Below are positions 11,101 through 17,934 of a stretch of 64,000 nucleotides of DNA, piece by piece (the stretch's first letter is position 1; each line of letters opens with the position of its first letter). This stretch comes from JBAXAM01 sp037142515. Lineage in GTDB: Bacteria; Pseudomonadota; Gammaproteobacteria; UBA9339. The notes below the pieces were generated by a model that searched no databases, was not told the DNA's origin, and saw nothing but the letters and a program-made list of their open reading frames with translations. The position numbers and the translations under genes are program-made. The DNA is taken from positions 109,678-173,677 of the forward strand of contig JBAXAM010000001.1 in NCBI GenBank assembly GCA_037142515.1, written 5' to 3'.

Positions 11101-12304
11101 TTTGCTTCATGCTATCAGCATATTTTAGTAACTGACTATGGGTCATTACGGTATATGGATGTTCTTTCAAGTATTCATTAATATCCCCATTAAAATCATC
11201 GGGTAGAGCTGTAGCTACCACTCCATCGGTTTTGACAAAGCTATTTATATCCTTGACCATCTCCTGCACTAGCTTTTTGTCTTTTGTGACAAAAACGCCA
11301 CTACCATACGCGGCTGCTGCGGTAGCGAGAATACCGGTTTTACCAGTCCCCGTCCCTGCTATTATAAGCTGAGGGTATTTTACTTTAACTGGTTCATTCG
11401 TTTTAGGGTCAATTTTATCAACTATTTTACCATTATTAATCTCTTTACCAATAATTGATAAAAGTGCACTTGCCTGGTAGATACGGTCTCTGTACCGACC
11501 GCTTGAAAGCTGTATATTTGTCCCTCGCTTAAAAGCCACCACTTCGCCAGTACTAGAATTAGACCTCACTCTAACATCGCTAAGAAGAGGAGGTCCAACT
11601 TTTAACTCTTGTTTCTTACCCTCTTTGTCAACATAATATTCTTGTAACTGCACATCAAACACATTGTTAAAACAAGCATTCTTGCTATCCGGATTTTTGA
11701 CACCTGAAAAAGTAGCTCTAAATATTTTACCCCGAATGTTTACAGCCACTGTTGCGGGGACACCGGGACTTATTGATCCAAATACATTTCCCGAAGATAT
11801 CTGCTTCGATATCAACTTTTTGAACAAATCCCATACATCCTCAACCTTTTCTTTTTCCTCATCAAACTTAATTACTTTTATCGTTTTGCCATAGCTTGTA
11901 TGTTTACCCCCTTTCTCTTCCGACTTACCTTTCTGCTGTTCAAGCTGCTCTACTTTATCCTTCTGCTGTTCAAATAAACGGCTATCGATACATTCGCCGC
12001 GAAGGGCCTGATCTGTAGCCTCTAATCCATAACATACTTCGGCATACACAAGGAACTTCTTCTTTATTTCCTCGCTCAACTCTTGTTGTTTTTGCACTTG
12101 GGTTTGTTGTGGCGATTGCTCTGGATTTTTTTCTGGCTGCTGCTTATCTTCTTTCACCTCCAATTCATCCGCGCCCACATTTACGTCAGCTTCTGGATTC
12201 AAATCTTCAGGCTCTAGAATATCTTCTAGTTTTTCTTCTGCTTTTTGTAGATTTTCTTCTAAATTTTGATTTTCTTGTTGCGGCTCTTTGTAATCGTTTT
12301 CCAT
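5177..12304 (-). CDS. Giant SF2 helicase-like ATPase fused to long coiled coil
   Basis: About 2375 residues. Start chosen at ATG 12304, which has GGAG nine bases upstream; an in-frame ATG at 12319 has no such site. An acidic Q/E-rich N-terminus is followed by a domain (about 75-290) shared with the 5120-aa protein and by an SF2 ATPase core: Walker A GTGTGKT (~318), DEVH box (~408) and GATGTPT (~440). After an insertion of about 600 residues come motif V-like NLGTGYSN (~1073) and motif VI QQFGRNLR (~1115). The rest is coiled coil with class B repeats, an IQ-like motif (~1750), an aromatic segment (~2230-2255) and an acidic tail. SF2 proteins translocate on or remodel nucleic acids, but the substrate here is unknown. 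The stop codon directly abuts that of the convergent upstream gene. Effector, defence protein or chromosome-associated ATPase all remain possible. Confidence 0.85.
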   Translation of the reverse strand: MENDYKEPQQENQNLEENLQKAEEKLEDILEPEDLNPEADVNVGADELEVKEDKQQPEKNPEQSPQQTQVQKQQELSEEIKKKFLVYAEVCYGLEATDQALRGECIDSRLFEQQKDKVEQLEQQKGKSEEKGGKHTSYGKTIKVIKFDEEKEKVEDVWDLFKKLISKQISSGNVFGSISPGVPATVAVNIRGKIFRATFSGVKNPDSKNACFNNVFDVQLQEYYVDKEGKKQELKVGPPLLSDVRVRSNSSTGEVVAFKRGTNIQLSSGRYRDRIYQASALLSIIGKEINNGKIVDKIDPKTNEPVKVKYPQLIIAGTGTGKTGILATAAAAYGSGVFVTKDKKLVQEMVKDINSFVKTDGVVATALPDDFNGDINEYLKEHPYTVMTHSQLLKYADSMKQKKVFIDEVHALCPKSYNKDFKKIEATLQTLMKDNDVLGATGTPTNEVKQVFGGEDAVICNIPLHDIQYKEHMVRQVQSSDVEAKFEESKEFYENSVIEFLAANSPNSIQHTIDKASQQQGLSFWDDPEKARKFYEVLNNLGKNPQLQERINAAALANEEKLIKEMNEGKEPPEFQELPAGYKRDVYGEMEGSQAKKIKYTVMTSIILKLGWVKKQEKDLQELLLLGKTEDIEKYYENSIAQQDKFINRHDGRMKWLKNDLFVGGFNEISNAVKKGMLPTNYDVLMEDKELKNIIDSEYKKQARKLVDGERKGDSYSTSLMKDFKEAMSSSPVDADKLRTGYRKVLSSRNTDELNNFKKLLSDKNFDTALEEYSRVINLLKIPVEEKEKKIKEAASVIETIKNPKPKSKPEEVQKQKGKGPKKPEVVEEDISKKLASMYRENNIKLADETTADITGKLLARVNNIKNDPQTYKKLKDDLILKKLYKYNTEDNRTSYKALYDSYMGVVKKNYSDEKEIAKREKEFTDIALSVAEGNGKDVGNRLKKLEEDFIVEHEKRYHPDWGSYGTHEAARGDERVDLYYATLEKHFKVSTQIRQLQQEHDDRKRTKTTKREVEIENKIKRLEDERDALIKVLEEKRSVAILLLTDPDEEKNSKNTARASAALELCFADFVISNGNLGTGYSNNKLLRLSTNVSKSLKDFNEESKNDIITVLKQQFGRNLRGKGDKGELAITTVMVNSLIPENERPFTAKDLSGPDADNIFCTLMAKFDGFQIEKRKQAKEINDRSLKELQNAVSDLPENMLALKKSVNSLVSKISEDISDDNISQRTPHEVESYVQVIKGNLDRLPEIKKLYDELDALRKLEIPQGDLGTRVSKKVNEIEKLLGELRVGDVKSLDEDIEKAKKKIAAVLVLRESKAAEKLGEKLKGLEEVIKQLPDGLAALRASAEKLFKETNDKLDGDDYIANYADVDEVSRAVENLEKLQKLSEDKFSEPLDKYLAAVKEPIAFLQEKGLSFVEHPEKALEQLEELGKNIASFKDALASNIEGLKDESAHFKDAKGEMDMAAHAYLTTLAQERKYQLVRYAEKLEKALELKIWPLILAKSILDKLQESKEGIDNVLPEDFGLRSFANERLDALRKSLEEVLSRPVYKELDVSGASIAINSELERVRVLEKLGPIAKQLIDQIKLLESKTAAEPILAGSIEKLVEGWKAVLQKLKDPVLSVNLIELTQAIDGATKATEGLDKVAKLDVDRRVEKIEKELELLEIKDEKQKEVQKSTVAMLKKLKEDFGGLTFGSGTTQDFAGFDAKCDAIETGLVEAEKLVISIKEGISEALAKNQRETEAATVIQHAFRERQITKAFAGFSVGKIKEARESVATERDNIRQALLDQESKAEALKGKLSKIKSKQAIAFDVLQKQKTVLEDVLKKEHSSDPAILERLEEVLGEVIGTLQTKQEAEKEQEKLADMIAGREELERLEQERKNEADNKKAADIEKLQRDIDRLLYDSKDVPRDEGLRDSVEKTLVSASELFIKLKVSDLTGDEWDKEVKQINDKIGLAKAIEESKNGHALAQTITELRKFIKPNSIELLLLNGWSNKLKNLTANGLTSAISTETVEEAKTALSKIKNQYGIHERVKESEVIEDAIGKAKAKISSIQAIPPDNQLAISVGLSELFELVGSIGTQVKEGVSQLKKELNERRESLISFETMLSSTLSDDELIGNAIGLGLLANEDVEKIGDWNGDIPSAQGGAIEPKFLEPLKGLLKTRIHSALDDTNKKIEKVAEMSQGVNDLKEAIADIKTATKEEMAERLNAMSRSLDRMKNENKSWRESVAFKLVNYIPYFGATISNWWYGKTGETVAKEYEDIQRREAVVKMQSAVDLGKVERQLSAQKQKLIDVLDTSKPDERIPSDLKLTESGNAITQKLKQADLLNPSNKNKLSEQILGDQKPVDITEDKKEEDVVADGQERSYLKGKVS

Positions 12305-12343
12305 ACGGGCAATCTCCATATTTTTTTAAAATAGACTGTAAAC

Positions 12344-12352
12344 ATTATAACA
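12344..12352 (-). promoter_or_regulatory. Extended -10 promoter for the 2.4-kaa giant gene
   Basis: The minus strand reads TGTTATAAT, a perfect TATAAT with the TGn extension. The predicted start site near 12337 gives a leader of about 33 bases carrying the GGAG site. No good -35 is visible, as is usual for extended -10 promoters. Confidence 0.5.
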
Positions 12353-12371
12353 CTATCAAATAAAATATAAA

Positions 12372-12983
12372 TCATTTCCATTTTTTATTTACACTTTCTA
12401 AATTCAACTCCAACCATTGAAGAGCAATAATTGCCGCGGCGTTATTAATTTGGCCAGAACGCACTGCAGCAAAAGCTTCTTGGGCCTCGACCACATGAAC
12501 TTTAATGTCTTCGTATTCCGATAAAAGACCGCAGAATTTTGGCGCTTTGGTGGAATCAATTTTGGCGCAAAATAATTTTACCTTTTCAGTTGAACAACCA
12601 GGAGTAACTAGATAATCACAAACTGGTAAAAGCACCTCAATATCAAGACAAGCCTCTTCACGCATTTCGCGCCGAATCAATTCTTCGTAGCTTTCTTCGT
12701 GCACCTGGTCCATAATTCCAGCAACAATTTCAATCAACCATGGAGTTGTATTTTTCCCTAAAGCACCGACTCTGAACTGCTCAATTAATACCACTTTATT
12801 ACGCCCAGGATCATAAGGTAGTGCCGCAGCAACACGGGGTTTAATCATCAGTTCTCTAATATAAGTTGGTGTCCACCCACCCTTAAAAAGCTTATGCCTC
12901 ATTTCATAACGTTCAATATGGCAAAAACCATCATGCAATACAGCTCTATTGCTTATTTCTACGTCTTTTTCAGTCATTTTCAT
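12372..12983 (-). CDS. nudF: Nudix hydrolase, ADP-ribose pyrophosphatase type
   Basis: Predicted to hydrolyse ADP-ribose (or a related nucleoside diphosphate sugar) to AMP and ribose-5-phosphate in the cytoplasm. About 203 residues, close to E. coli NudF (209). The Nudix box runs from the Gly of AGIMD to REMREEACL; the RExxxEE metal-binding core is intact. The usual Gly near the end of the box is Cys, and the loop before the box glutamate is about two residues longer than usual. The start is ambiguous: the frame stays open to a TTG at 13007 inside the upstream gene, but ATG 12983 (or 12977) is preferred, with no strong ribosome binding site. It is the last gene of the kdtA-prmC-rdgB-lipoprotein run, about 11 bases after the previous stop. 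Confidence 0.82.
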   Translation of the reverse strand: MKMTEKDVEISNRAVLHDGFCHIERYEMRHKLFKGGWTPTYIRELMIKPRVAAALPYDPGRNKVVLIEQFRVGALGKNTTPWLIEIVAGIMDQVHEESYEELIRREMREEACLDIEVLLPVCDYLVTPGCSTEKVKLFCAKIDSTKAPKFCGLLSEYEDIKVHVVEAQEAFAAVRSGQINNAAAIIALQWLELNLESVNKKWK

Positions 12984-12994
12984 ATTCAAAATAT

Positions 12995-13711
12995 TTAACG
13001 TATCCAATCTGGCTGTAGCACGTTACCAGAATTATTGGTTACGATAGTTAAATTATGCGGCCTTTTGTAATAAAAAATATTGCTATTATCAATAGCGAAG
13101 GCTCCAAGAGTATCAAGCACTACGATATCTGCATGTGCTTTATCCGTTGTAAATACTGATGCTCTTTGCACGCGCAAATAACGCGCGTCAAAATATGCAT
13201 TGTTAGTTAGTTTAGCAACCATACTATTTACTGTACCTGATAGGCAAACTGGACCACCAGATCTACTATCAACAAATAAATTATCGCTATCGATCCAACC
13301 AATATTTATCCGACCATTACCACTTTGATAAATTTTATCGATAACATAATGGCCCTCTAAATTGACAGTTCCGCTACCTTTGGCTGTAACAGTTAAACCA
13401 GTGGTTTTGAAGTCTTTAGCATTTACTGTAGCACTGCCAATAACAGTTATGCTTTTTAGCCCAGGAGCAAATACTTTAACGATAGAGTTATTCGTAGATG
13501 AAGGCGCAGCAACATGCAGAACTTGGTCGGTAACGGTAATACGATTATTATTATTGGCAGAGTATGGACCATTAACTAATTCGACAGCAGTGTTACCGCT
13601 TACCTCGATTGATTTAAATGGCATTATCACTTGCCGCGCCATATGATTTGGCGCTTTGTGACAACCAACAATAAAAATTAAAATCGCCACCACAACCAAT
13701 ATTTTTTTCAT
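12995..13711 (-). CDS. DUF2807 (GIN-domain) lipoprotein
   Basis: About 238 residues. Start at ATG 13711 with GGGAG about eight bases upstream, rather than the TTG at 13729. A short Lys-Lys N-region and hydrophobic stretch end in the lipobox IFIVGC, so the protein should be lipidated and exported. The mature part is rich in Thr, Val, Asn and Gly and has short repeating beta-strand units with motifs such as GSATVNAKD and GSGTVNLEG. These are typical of the DUF2807 putative auto-transporter adhesin head (GIN) family, a right-handed beta-helix-like fold. Its role is unknown; cell-envelope or adhesion function is an inference from the family. It lies between rdgB and nudF on the same strand. Confidence 0.75.
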   Translation of the reverse strand: MKKILVVVAILIFIVGCHKAPNHMARQVIMPFKSIEVSGNTAVELVNGPYSANNNNRITVTDQVLHVAAPSSTNNSIVKVFAPGLKSITVIGSATVNAKDFKTTGLTVTAKGSGTVNLEGHYVIDKIYQSGNGRINIGWIDSDNLFVDSRSGGPVCLSGTVNSMVAKLTNNAYFDARYLRVQRASVFTTDKAHADIVVLDTLGAFAIDNSNIFYYKRPHNLTIVTNNSGNVLQPDWIR

Positions 13712-13752
13712 AAAGAAGCTCCCTGCCAATTTTCATCTATTCTAATCCCAAG

Positions 13753-14319
13753 TCAAACAGATTGAAAGCAATGCATTATTTTTTGCAATGCTATCGCACG
13801 ATGGCTGATCTTGTTTTTTAATTCTGGACCCAATTGCGCAGCAGTACACCGATGTGTTGGCACCCAAAAAACAGGATCATAGCCAAAACCATTCGTACCT
13901 GCCGGTGCAAAAGCAATTTTCCCCTCCCAAGTTCCCTGACAAATAATAGGCGTGGGATCGATAGCTGACTTTAAAAACACCATTATGCACTGAAAACGCG
14001 CAGTACGCCTAGCTTTTGGCACGTCGCGCAATTCCTGCAGTAATGCTTGTGGACCAGCATAGCGAGATGAATAAATACCTGGCCTTTTTGCCAGCGCATC
14101 GACTTCGAGCCCAGAATCATCGGCAATTGCCGGCATATCTGTATGTTCACAGGCGTTTCTTGCTTTTAAAATCGCATTCTCCACAAAAGTTAGGCCCGTT
14201 TCTTCAGCTTCCGGGACTAGTAATTGCGCTTGTGAGACCACAGTAATATTTTTAGACTGGAGCAAAGAGGCTATTTCTTGTGTTTTGTGCTCGTTATTGC
14301 TTGCTATGACTATTTTCAT
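13753..14319 (-). CDS. rdgB: dITP/XTP pyrophosphatase (RdgB/HAM1)
   Basis: Removes non-canonical purine triphosphates (ITP, dITP, XTP) from the nucleotide pool by hydrolysing them to monophosphates. 188 residues. Family motifs are present: N-terminal IASNNEHKTQEI, ADDSGLEVDAL, SSRYAG, GFGYDPVF and SHRAIAL. Compared with the ~197-residue E. coli protein, about nine residues are missing from the loop after SRYAG, just before the QELRDVP helix. It starts seven bases after the prmC stop with no clear ribosome binding site, which suggests translational coupling. Confidence 0.93.
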   Translation of the reverse strand: MKIVIASNNEHKTQEIASLLQSKNITVVSQAQLLVPEAEETGLTFVENAILKARNACEHTDMPAIADDSGLEVDALAKRPGIYSSRYAGPQALLQELRDVPKARRTARFQCIMVFLKSAIDPTPIICQGTWEGKIAFAPAGTNGFGYDPVFWVPTHRCTAAQLGPELKNKISHRAIALQKIMHCFQSV

Positions 14320-14326
14320 TTTATGA

Positions 14327-15106
14327 TCAAGTTTTTTCTGCTACAACGATGCGATAAATCCCCGCAAGATCTTTGTACGGCGTTATAGCATGGTATTTAT
14401 TTTGGCATAACAACTCTTGTACCTGCCTGCTTTGATTGTATCCATGCTCAAGCATTAGTAGGCCACCTATTGCTAGGTATTCTTTTGCTTGAATAATAAT
14501 TTTTTTGAGCGCTACCAAGCCATTACCCGCTTTAAGCGCAATTTTTGGCTCAAACCTAACATCCCCTTGTTGTAAGTGTGGATCGTTTTGGGCGATGTAT
14601 GGAGGATTGCTAACAATTAAATCAAATTTTTTATTAGGTAAAGCACTACACCAATCACCACAGCAAAAATTAATATTATTTAATTGCAATCGCCCAGCAT
14701 TATAACGCGCTAGATTTAAAGCATCTGTGCTGATATCTGTTGCAAAAATATTCCACTTGGACCGTTCAGCAGCTAACGCAAGCGCAATTGCGCCAGAACC
14801 TGTACCCATATCAGCTACAATAGCTACTTCACGGCCTAATTTATTCAAAGCGACCTCGACCAAAAGTTCAGTTTCTGGCCTTGGAATTAAAACGCTTTGG
14901 TTTACTGTTAATTCAAGCGACCAAAACTCTTTTTTACCCAAAATATAGGCAATTGGTTCGCCACTTGCGCGACGACCTAGTAAAGCATCGAAAGTTTTCT
15001 CTTGTTCTTTTGTAAGTTCGTATTCAGGATACGCGTATAAAAAACTTCGCGGTTTATTTAAAGCAAATGCAAGCAATAATTCTGCATCAATTTTTGCAAT
15101 GTTCAT
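14327..15106 (-). CDS. prmC: Release factor glutamine methyltransferase PrmC
   Basis: Methylates the glutamine of the GGQ motif in peptide-chain release factors using S-adenosylmethionine. 259 residues. The short N-terminal helical domain is followed by a Rossmann methyltransferase domain with the SAM-binding MGTGSGAIALALA and the catalytic SNPPYIA (NPPY) motif. IPRPETE, typical of the family, lies just before the SAM motif. The N-terminus is roughly 15-20 residues shorter than in E. coli PrmC (277). The start codon overlaps the kdtA stop (ATGA), so the two are coupled. Confidence 0.93.
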   Translation of the reverse strand: MNIAKIDAELLLAFALNKPRSFLYAYPEYELTKEQEKTFDALLGRRASGEPIAYILGKKEFWSLELTVNQSVLIPRPETELLVEVALNKLGREVAIVADMGTGSGAIALALAAERSKWNIFATDISTDALNLARYNAGRLQLNNINFCCGDWCSALPNKKFDLIVSNPPYIAQNDPHLQQGDVRFEPKIALKAGNGLVALKKIIIQAKEYLAIGGLLMLEHGYNQSRQVQELLCQNKYHAITPYKDLAGIYRIVVAEKT

Positions 15107-16362
15107 AAAAAGCCTTTGATATGAGCTAAAGTCTTTTTGGTTGCACCGCGATGTTTTTCAACTACGTCGAGCGCCAAACACCCTAGTTTTTCTTGTAAAG
15201 TTTTGTTTTGAAATAACAGAATCAAGTTTCGAGCCAACTCAGCTTCATTAACAACTGTTATTAACGCCTCAAAGTCAATAAGCAACTGACTAATTTCAAG
15301 AAAGTTACTTAAGTGTTGACCGGATATAATTGGCTTTGCGAGCACCGCAGGTTCCAGCAAATTATGCCCACCCCATGAAACAAGACTGCCACCAACAAAG
15401 GCAATATTACTGGCCGCATAAAATAATAACAATTGGCCCATTACATCACCTAAAACAACATTGGTTGATGCTAAACAATTTTGATTTTTACTATAACGAA
15501 TCGCCTCAAATTCTCGCTCCAAACATAGATCAAAAACCTCGTCAAAGCGCTGAGGGTGACGCGGCACTAAAATTAACAAGCTTTCGGGTATTGCCTCACA
15601 AACTATTTTTGCCGCAGCTAAGATTTTTTCTTCTTCTCCTTTATGGGTACTTGCTGCTATCCAAATAGGCCTATTTTTTCCAAAAGCCAAGCGTAATTGT
15701 TTAGCATGCTCAAAAAGCTCGTCTGGCACCTTAACATCAAATTTAATATTGCCGGTTACTAATATTTTTTTCTGGTCAAGTCCAAGCGCCAAAAACCGCT
15801 CGGCATCAAGCTTGCTTTGCGCGGCCACAACAGTAATGCATCCCAACATTGACCGCACGAAAAAGCGAATCTTTTTATAGTTAACAAATGATTTTTCGGA
15901 CAAACGCGCATTAGCAAGAACAATTGGAATTTTGCTCTCTGCAGAATAATACAAAATATTGGGCCATAATTCTGTTTCCATTAAAATTAAAATTCTTGGA
16001 TTGATATGGCGCAAAAAACGCTTAATAGCAAAAGGGTAATCGTAAGGTACATATAGCTGCAGTACTTGCCCATTAAAAATCTTTTGGATACGCTCCGCTC
16101 CAGTTGGAGTCATTGTAGTTACAACAATAATTGTTTTAGGATAATCACGTATTAGCTCTTGAATTAACGGTACAGCAGAAATTGACTCGCCGACTGAAAC
16201 CGCATGCACCCATATACTGTCTTTAAGGGCGGGGAAATCAAAACACGCAAATCGTTGAGCAATATGCTGGCTATAGGCAATATTTTTTCTTGATTTCCAC
16301 AAAAGTCTTAGCGGCAAAAATGGTAAAATCAAATATAAAAATAAGTTATAAATATGTCTCAC
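15103..16362 (-). CDS. kdtA: 3-deoxy-D-manno-octulosonic acid transferase
   Basis: Transfers Kdo from CMP-Kdo to lipid A precursor at the inner membrane, building the LPS inner core (also called waaA). About 419 residues, matching the family (E. coli 425). A membrane anchor lies at residues 5-22. The GT30 N-terminal domain contains WVHAVSVGES and ETELWPN, and the C-terminal GT-B half contains FVGGSLVSWGGHNLLEPA. The frame also allows TTG 16368; GTG 16362 is preferred because AGG lies about eight bases upstream. It is the first gene of the kdtA-prmC-rdgB-lipoprotein-nudF run and shows that this bacterium makes lipid A with Kdo. Confidence 0.93.
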   Translation of the reverse strand: MRHIYNLFLYLILPFLPLRLLWKSRKNIAYSQHIAQRFACFDFPALKDSIWVHAVSVGESISAVPLIQELIRDYPKTIIVVTTMTPTGAERIQKIFNGQVLQLYVPYDYPFAIKRFLRHINPRILILMETELWPNILYYSAESKIPIVLANARLSEKSFVNYKKIRFFVRSMLGCITVVAAQSKLDAERFLALGLDQKKILVTGNIKFDVKVPDELFEHAKQLRLAFGKNRPIWIAASTHKGEEEKILAAAKIVCEAIPESLLILVPRHPQRFDEVFDLCLEREFEAIRYSKNQNCLASTNVVLGDVMGQLLLFYAASNIAFVGGSLVSWGGHNLLEPAVLAKPIISGQHLSNFLEISQLLIDFEALITVVNEAELARNLILLFQNKTLQEKLGCLALDVVEKHRGATKKTLAHIKGFL

Positions 16363-16372
16363 AAGCAAAGCC

Positions 16373-16406
16373 TTGACAATTACGTGATTATATTGGCATT
16401 ATAGCA
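16373..16406. promoter_or_regulatory. Overlapping divergent promoters (kdtA / small membrane protein)
   Basis: On the plus strand TTGACA (16373-16378) is followed 18 bases later by CATTAT (16397-16402), giving a start site near 16409 for the small gene at 16452. On the minus strand TGCTATAAT (16406-16398) is a perfect extended -10 giving a start near 16391 for kdtA. The two -10 boxes occupy the same bases, so the promoters probably exclude each other. Confidence 0.5.
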
Positions 16407-16451
16407 TACAGAATTGGCAAATAGAGAAATAAAATACATGGAGAACAGATT

Positions 16452-16682
16452 ATGCACAAAAAATGTAAAAAGATTGTTGCAGCTATAGTTATCGTAGTTG
16501 CCTTAGCGCTAGCTATTGTAGTCAGCATCTGGCACCAACAGGGATTAACTTATATTATTTTTGTAAGCAGATTTTTTGATGTAATGATACCGGTTTTAGG
16601 CGTTGGAGCATTAATCAAATATCTAATCAGCGGTCACTGTAATTGTTGCTGTAACCACGATCATGACTCTTGCAAAAAATAA
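16452..16682 (+). CDS. Small membrane protein with Cys/His-rich tail
   Basis: 76 residues, preceded by GGAGA about eight bases before the ATG, by a promoter-like TTGACA/CATTAT, and followed by a clear terminator, so it is probably a real monocistronic gene. It has a Lys-rich start, one hydrophobic helix (about residues 8-27), a second (about 35-58), and a tail GHCNCCCNHDHDSCKK with five Cys and three His, as expected for a bound metal such as zinc, copper or iron. I do not recognise the family. A metal sensor, small chaperone or envelope stress peptide would fit, but none is supported directly. Confidence 0.65.
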   Translation: MHKKCKKIVAAIVIVVALALAIVVSIWHQQGLTYIIFVSRFFDVMIPVLGVGALIKYLISGHCNCCCNHDHDSCKK

Positions 16683-16687
16683 ATTTT

Positions 16688-16722
16688 ACCAAGCCCAGTA
16701 ATACCCTCGGGCTTGGTTTTTT
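16688..16722. terminator. Intrinsic terminator between convergent genes
   Basis: A perfect 9-bp stem ACCAAGCCC (16688-16696) / GGGCTTGGT (16709-16717) with a 12-base loop runs into six T residues on the plus strand. The minus strand also has an A/T-rich flank, so it may stop transcription from both sides. Confidence 0.88.
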
Positions 16723-16734
16723 GTTGTAAGAGAT

Positions 16735-17862
16735 TTATTCTTGCAGGATGTCTATAAAGTTTTCTTTGTTGATAACTTTGAAACTGGCATTACTATACGC
16801 GGCTAGAAATTGTTTTTTGGGCTTCATTTTTTGCCGAGTCCATTTAAACTCAAATGCGCGTAGTTGGCCACCTGACTCCTCTATATAATCAATCTCTTGT
16901 TGCTCATAGGTACGCCAAAAATAGCAATTAACAGAACGTTGGTGGTTGTGATTAAACTTTAGACGTTCTACCAAACAAAAATTCTCCCATAATGCGCCAA
17001 CATCGCTTCGTAGTTGTAATTGGTTATAATTCTTAATAAGACTGTTACGAATACCTAAATCCCAAAAATAAACTTTGACACTTTTGCTGATTTCTTTCCT
17101 CAAATTCCGACTAAAAGCACGTAACTTAAAAATCACAAAAGTCTTTTCAAGCAAATCGATATATTTTTGTACGGTAGCCGAACTTAAACCAACTTGTTTC
17201 GCAATTTCATGATAAGAAACTTCATTACCAACTTGCAAAGCAAGCAACTGCAAAATATTAAGTAGCTGCTGTGGCCTTTTAAGGGATTCAAATTCTAATA
17301 TATCTTTATAAAGATAATTGCTACTGATTGTGTCTAATAACCTTTGAGCTGTCTCCATTGGTTGATCAACAATTTCTGGATATAAACCAAACCGCAAAAA
17401 ATTCTCTAATTTTGCAGATAGCTCTAAAACATCGTAACGTGTTTGTAACTCTTCAAGTGATAATGGTAATAAAAAATAATCAAATGCCCTGCCAGTAAGA
17501 GGCTCATTAATCTGATTGGCCAAATCAAAGCTACTAGAGCCTGTAGCAATAATCTGTACTTTGGGTAAATAATTGTGAATAATTTTTAAATTGAGACCGA
17601 TATTTTGGACACGTTGAGCTTCATCGATAACCACCACCTTGTAATTACCCAAAAAGCTTTCCAGCTGCGCCTTGTTTTCTACTTGTAATGCCTGGCGATT
17701 TTCTAGCAGGTCGCAATCTATATAGCGCGCGTCACTGTATTTAGCCATAATATTTTTGACCAAAGTAGTTTTACCTACTTGACGCGCACCATAAAGAATA
17801 ATGATCTTGTTCTGAAAAAAAGCTTTTTCAATAACTGCCTGGATAGTTCGCTGATATATCAT
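16735..17862 (-). CDS. AAA_14/DUF4143 family ATPase
   Basis: 375 residues. Walker A GARQVGKTT lies near residue 25, and the Walker B-like VVVIDEAQRV and sensor ATGSSSFDL follow. The C-terminal half has the DUF4143 arrangement: a winged-helix segment (YHEIAKQVGLSSATVQKYIDLL), then a PD-(D/E)xK-like region with EIDYIEE and AFEFKWT. This widespread prokaryotic family has no settled role; DNA-linked or toxin-antitoxin-like functions have been suggested. A second, diverged member lies at 22194-23342. The promoter places the transcript start at or next to the ATG, so the mRNA may be leaderless. Confidence 0.85.
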   Translation of the reverse strand: MIYQRTIQAVIEKAFFQNKIIILYGARQVGKTTLVKNIMAKYSDARYIDCDLLENRQALQVENKAQLESFLGNYKVVVIDEAQRVQNIGLNLKIIHNYLPKVQIIATGSSSFDLANQINEPLTGRAFDYFLLPLSLEELQTRYDVLELSAKLENFLRFGLYPEIVDQPMETAQRLLDTISSNYLYKDILEFESLKRPQQLLNILQLLALQVGNEVSYHEIAKQVGLSSATVQKYIDLLEKTFVIFKLRAFSRNLRKEISKSVKVYFWDLGIRNSLIKNYNQLQLRSDVGALWENFCLVERLKFNHNHQRSVNCYFWRTYEQQEIDYIEESGGQLRAFEFKWTRQKMKPKKQFLAAYSNASFKVINKENFIDILQE

Positions 17863-17868
17863 CAGTGC

Positions 17869-17898
17869 ATTATATCAAAATAATGCGATAATTTGCAA
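17869..17898 (-). promoter_or_regulatory. Promoter giving a probably leaderless ATPase mRNA
   Basis: On the minus strand TTGCAA (17898-17893), an 18-base spacer and a perfect TATAAT (17874-17869) precede the ATG at 17862 by only six bases. The start of transcription would fall on or beside the start codon. Confidence 0.5.
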
Positions 17899-17934
17899 TA
17901 ATTTTTACAATCAATTTCATAAATTATGCCAAAT

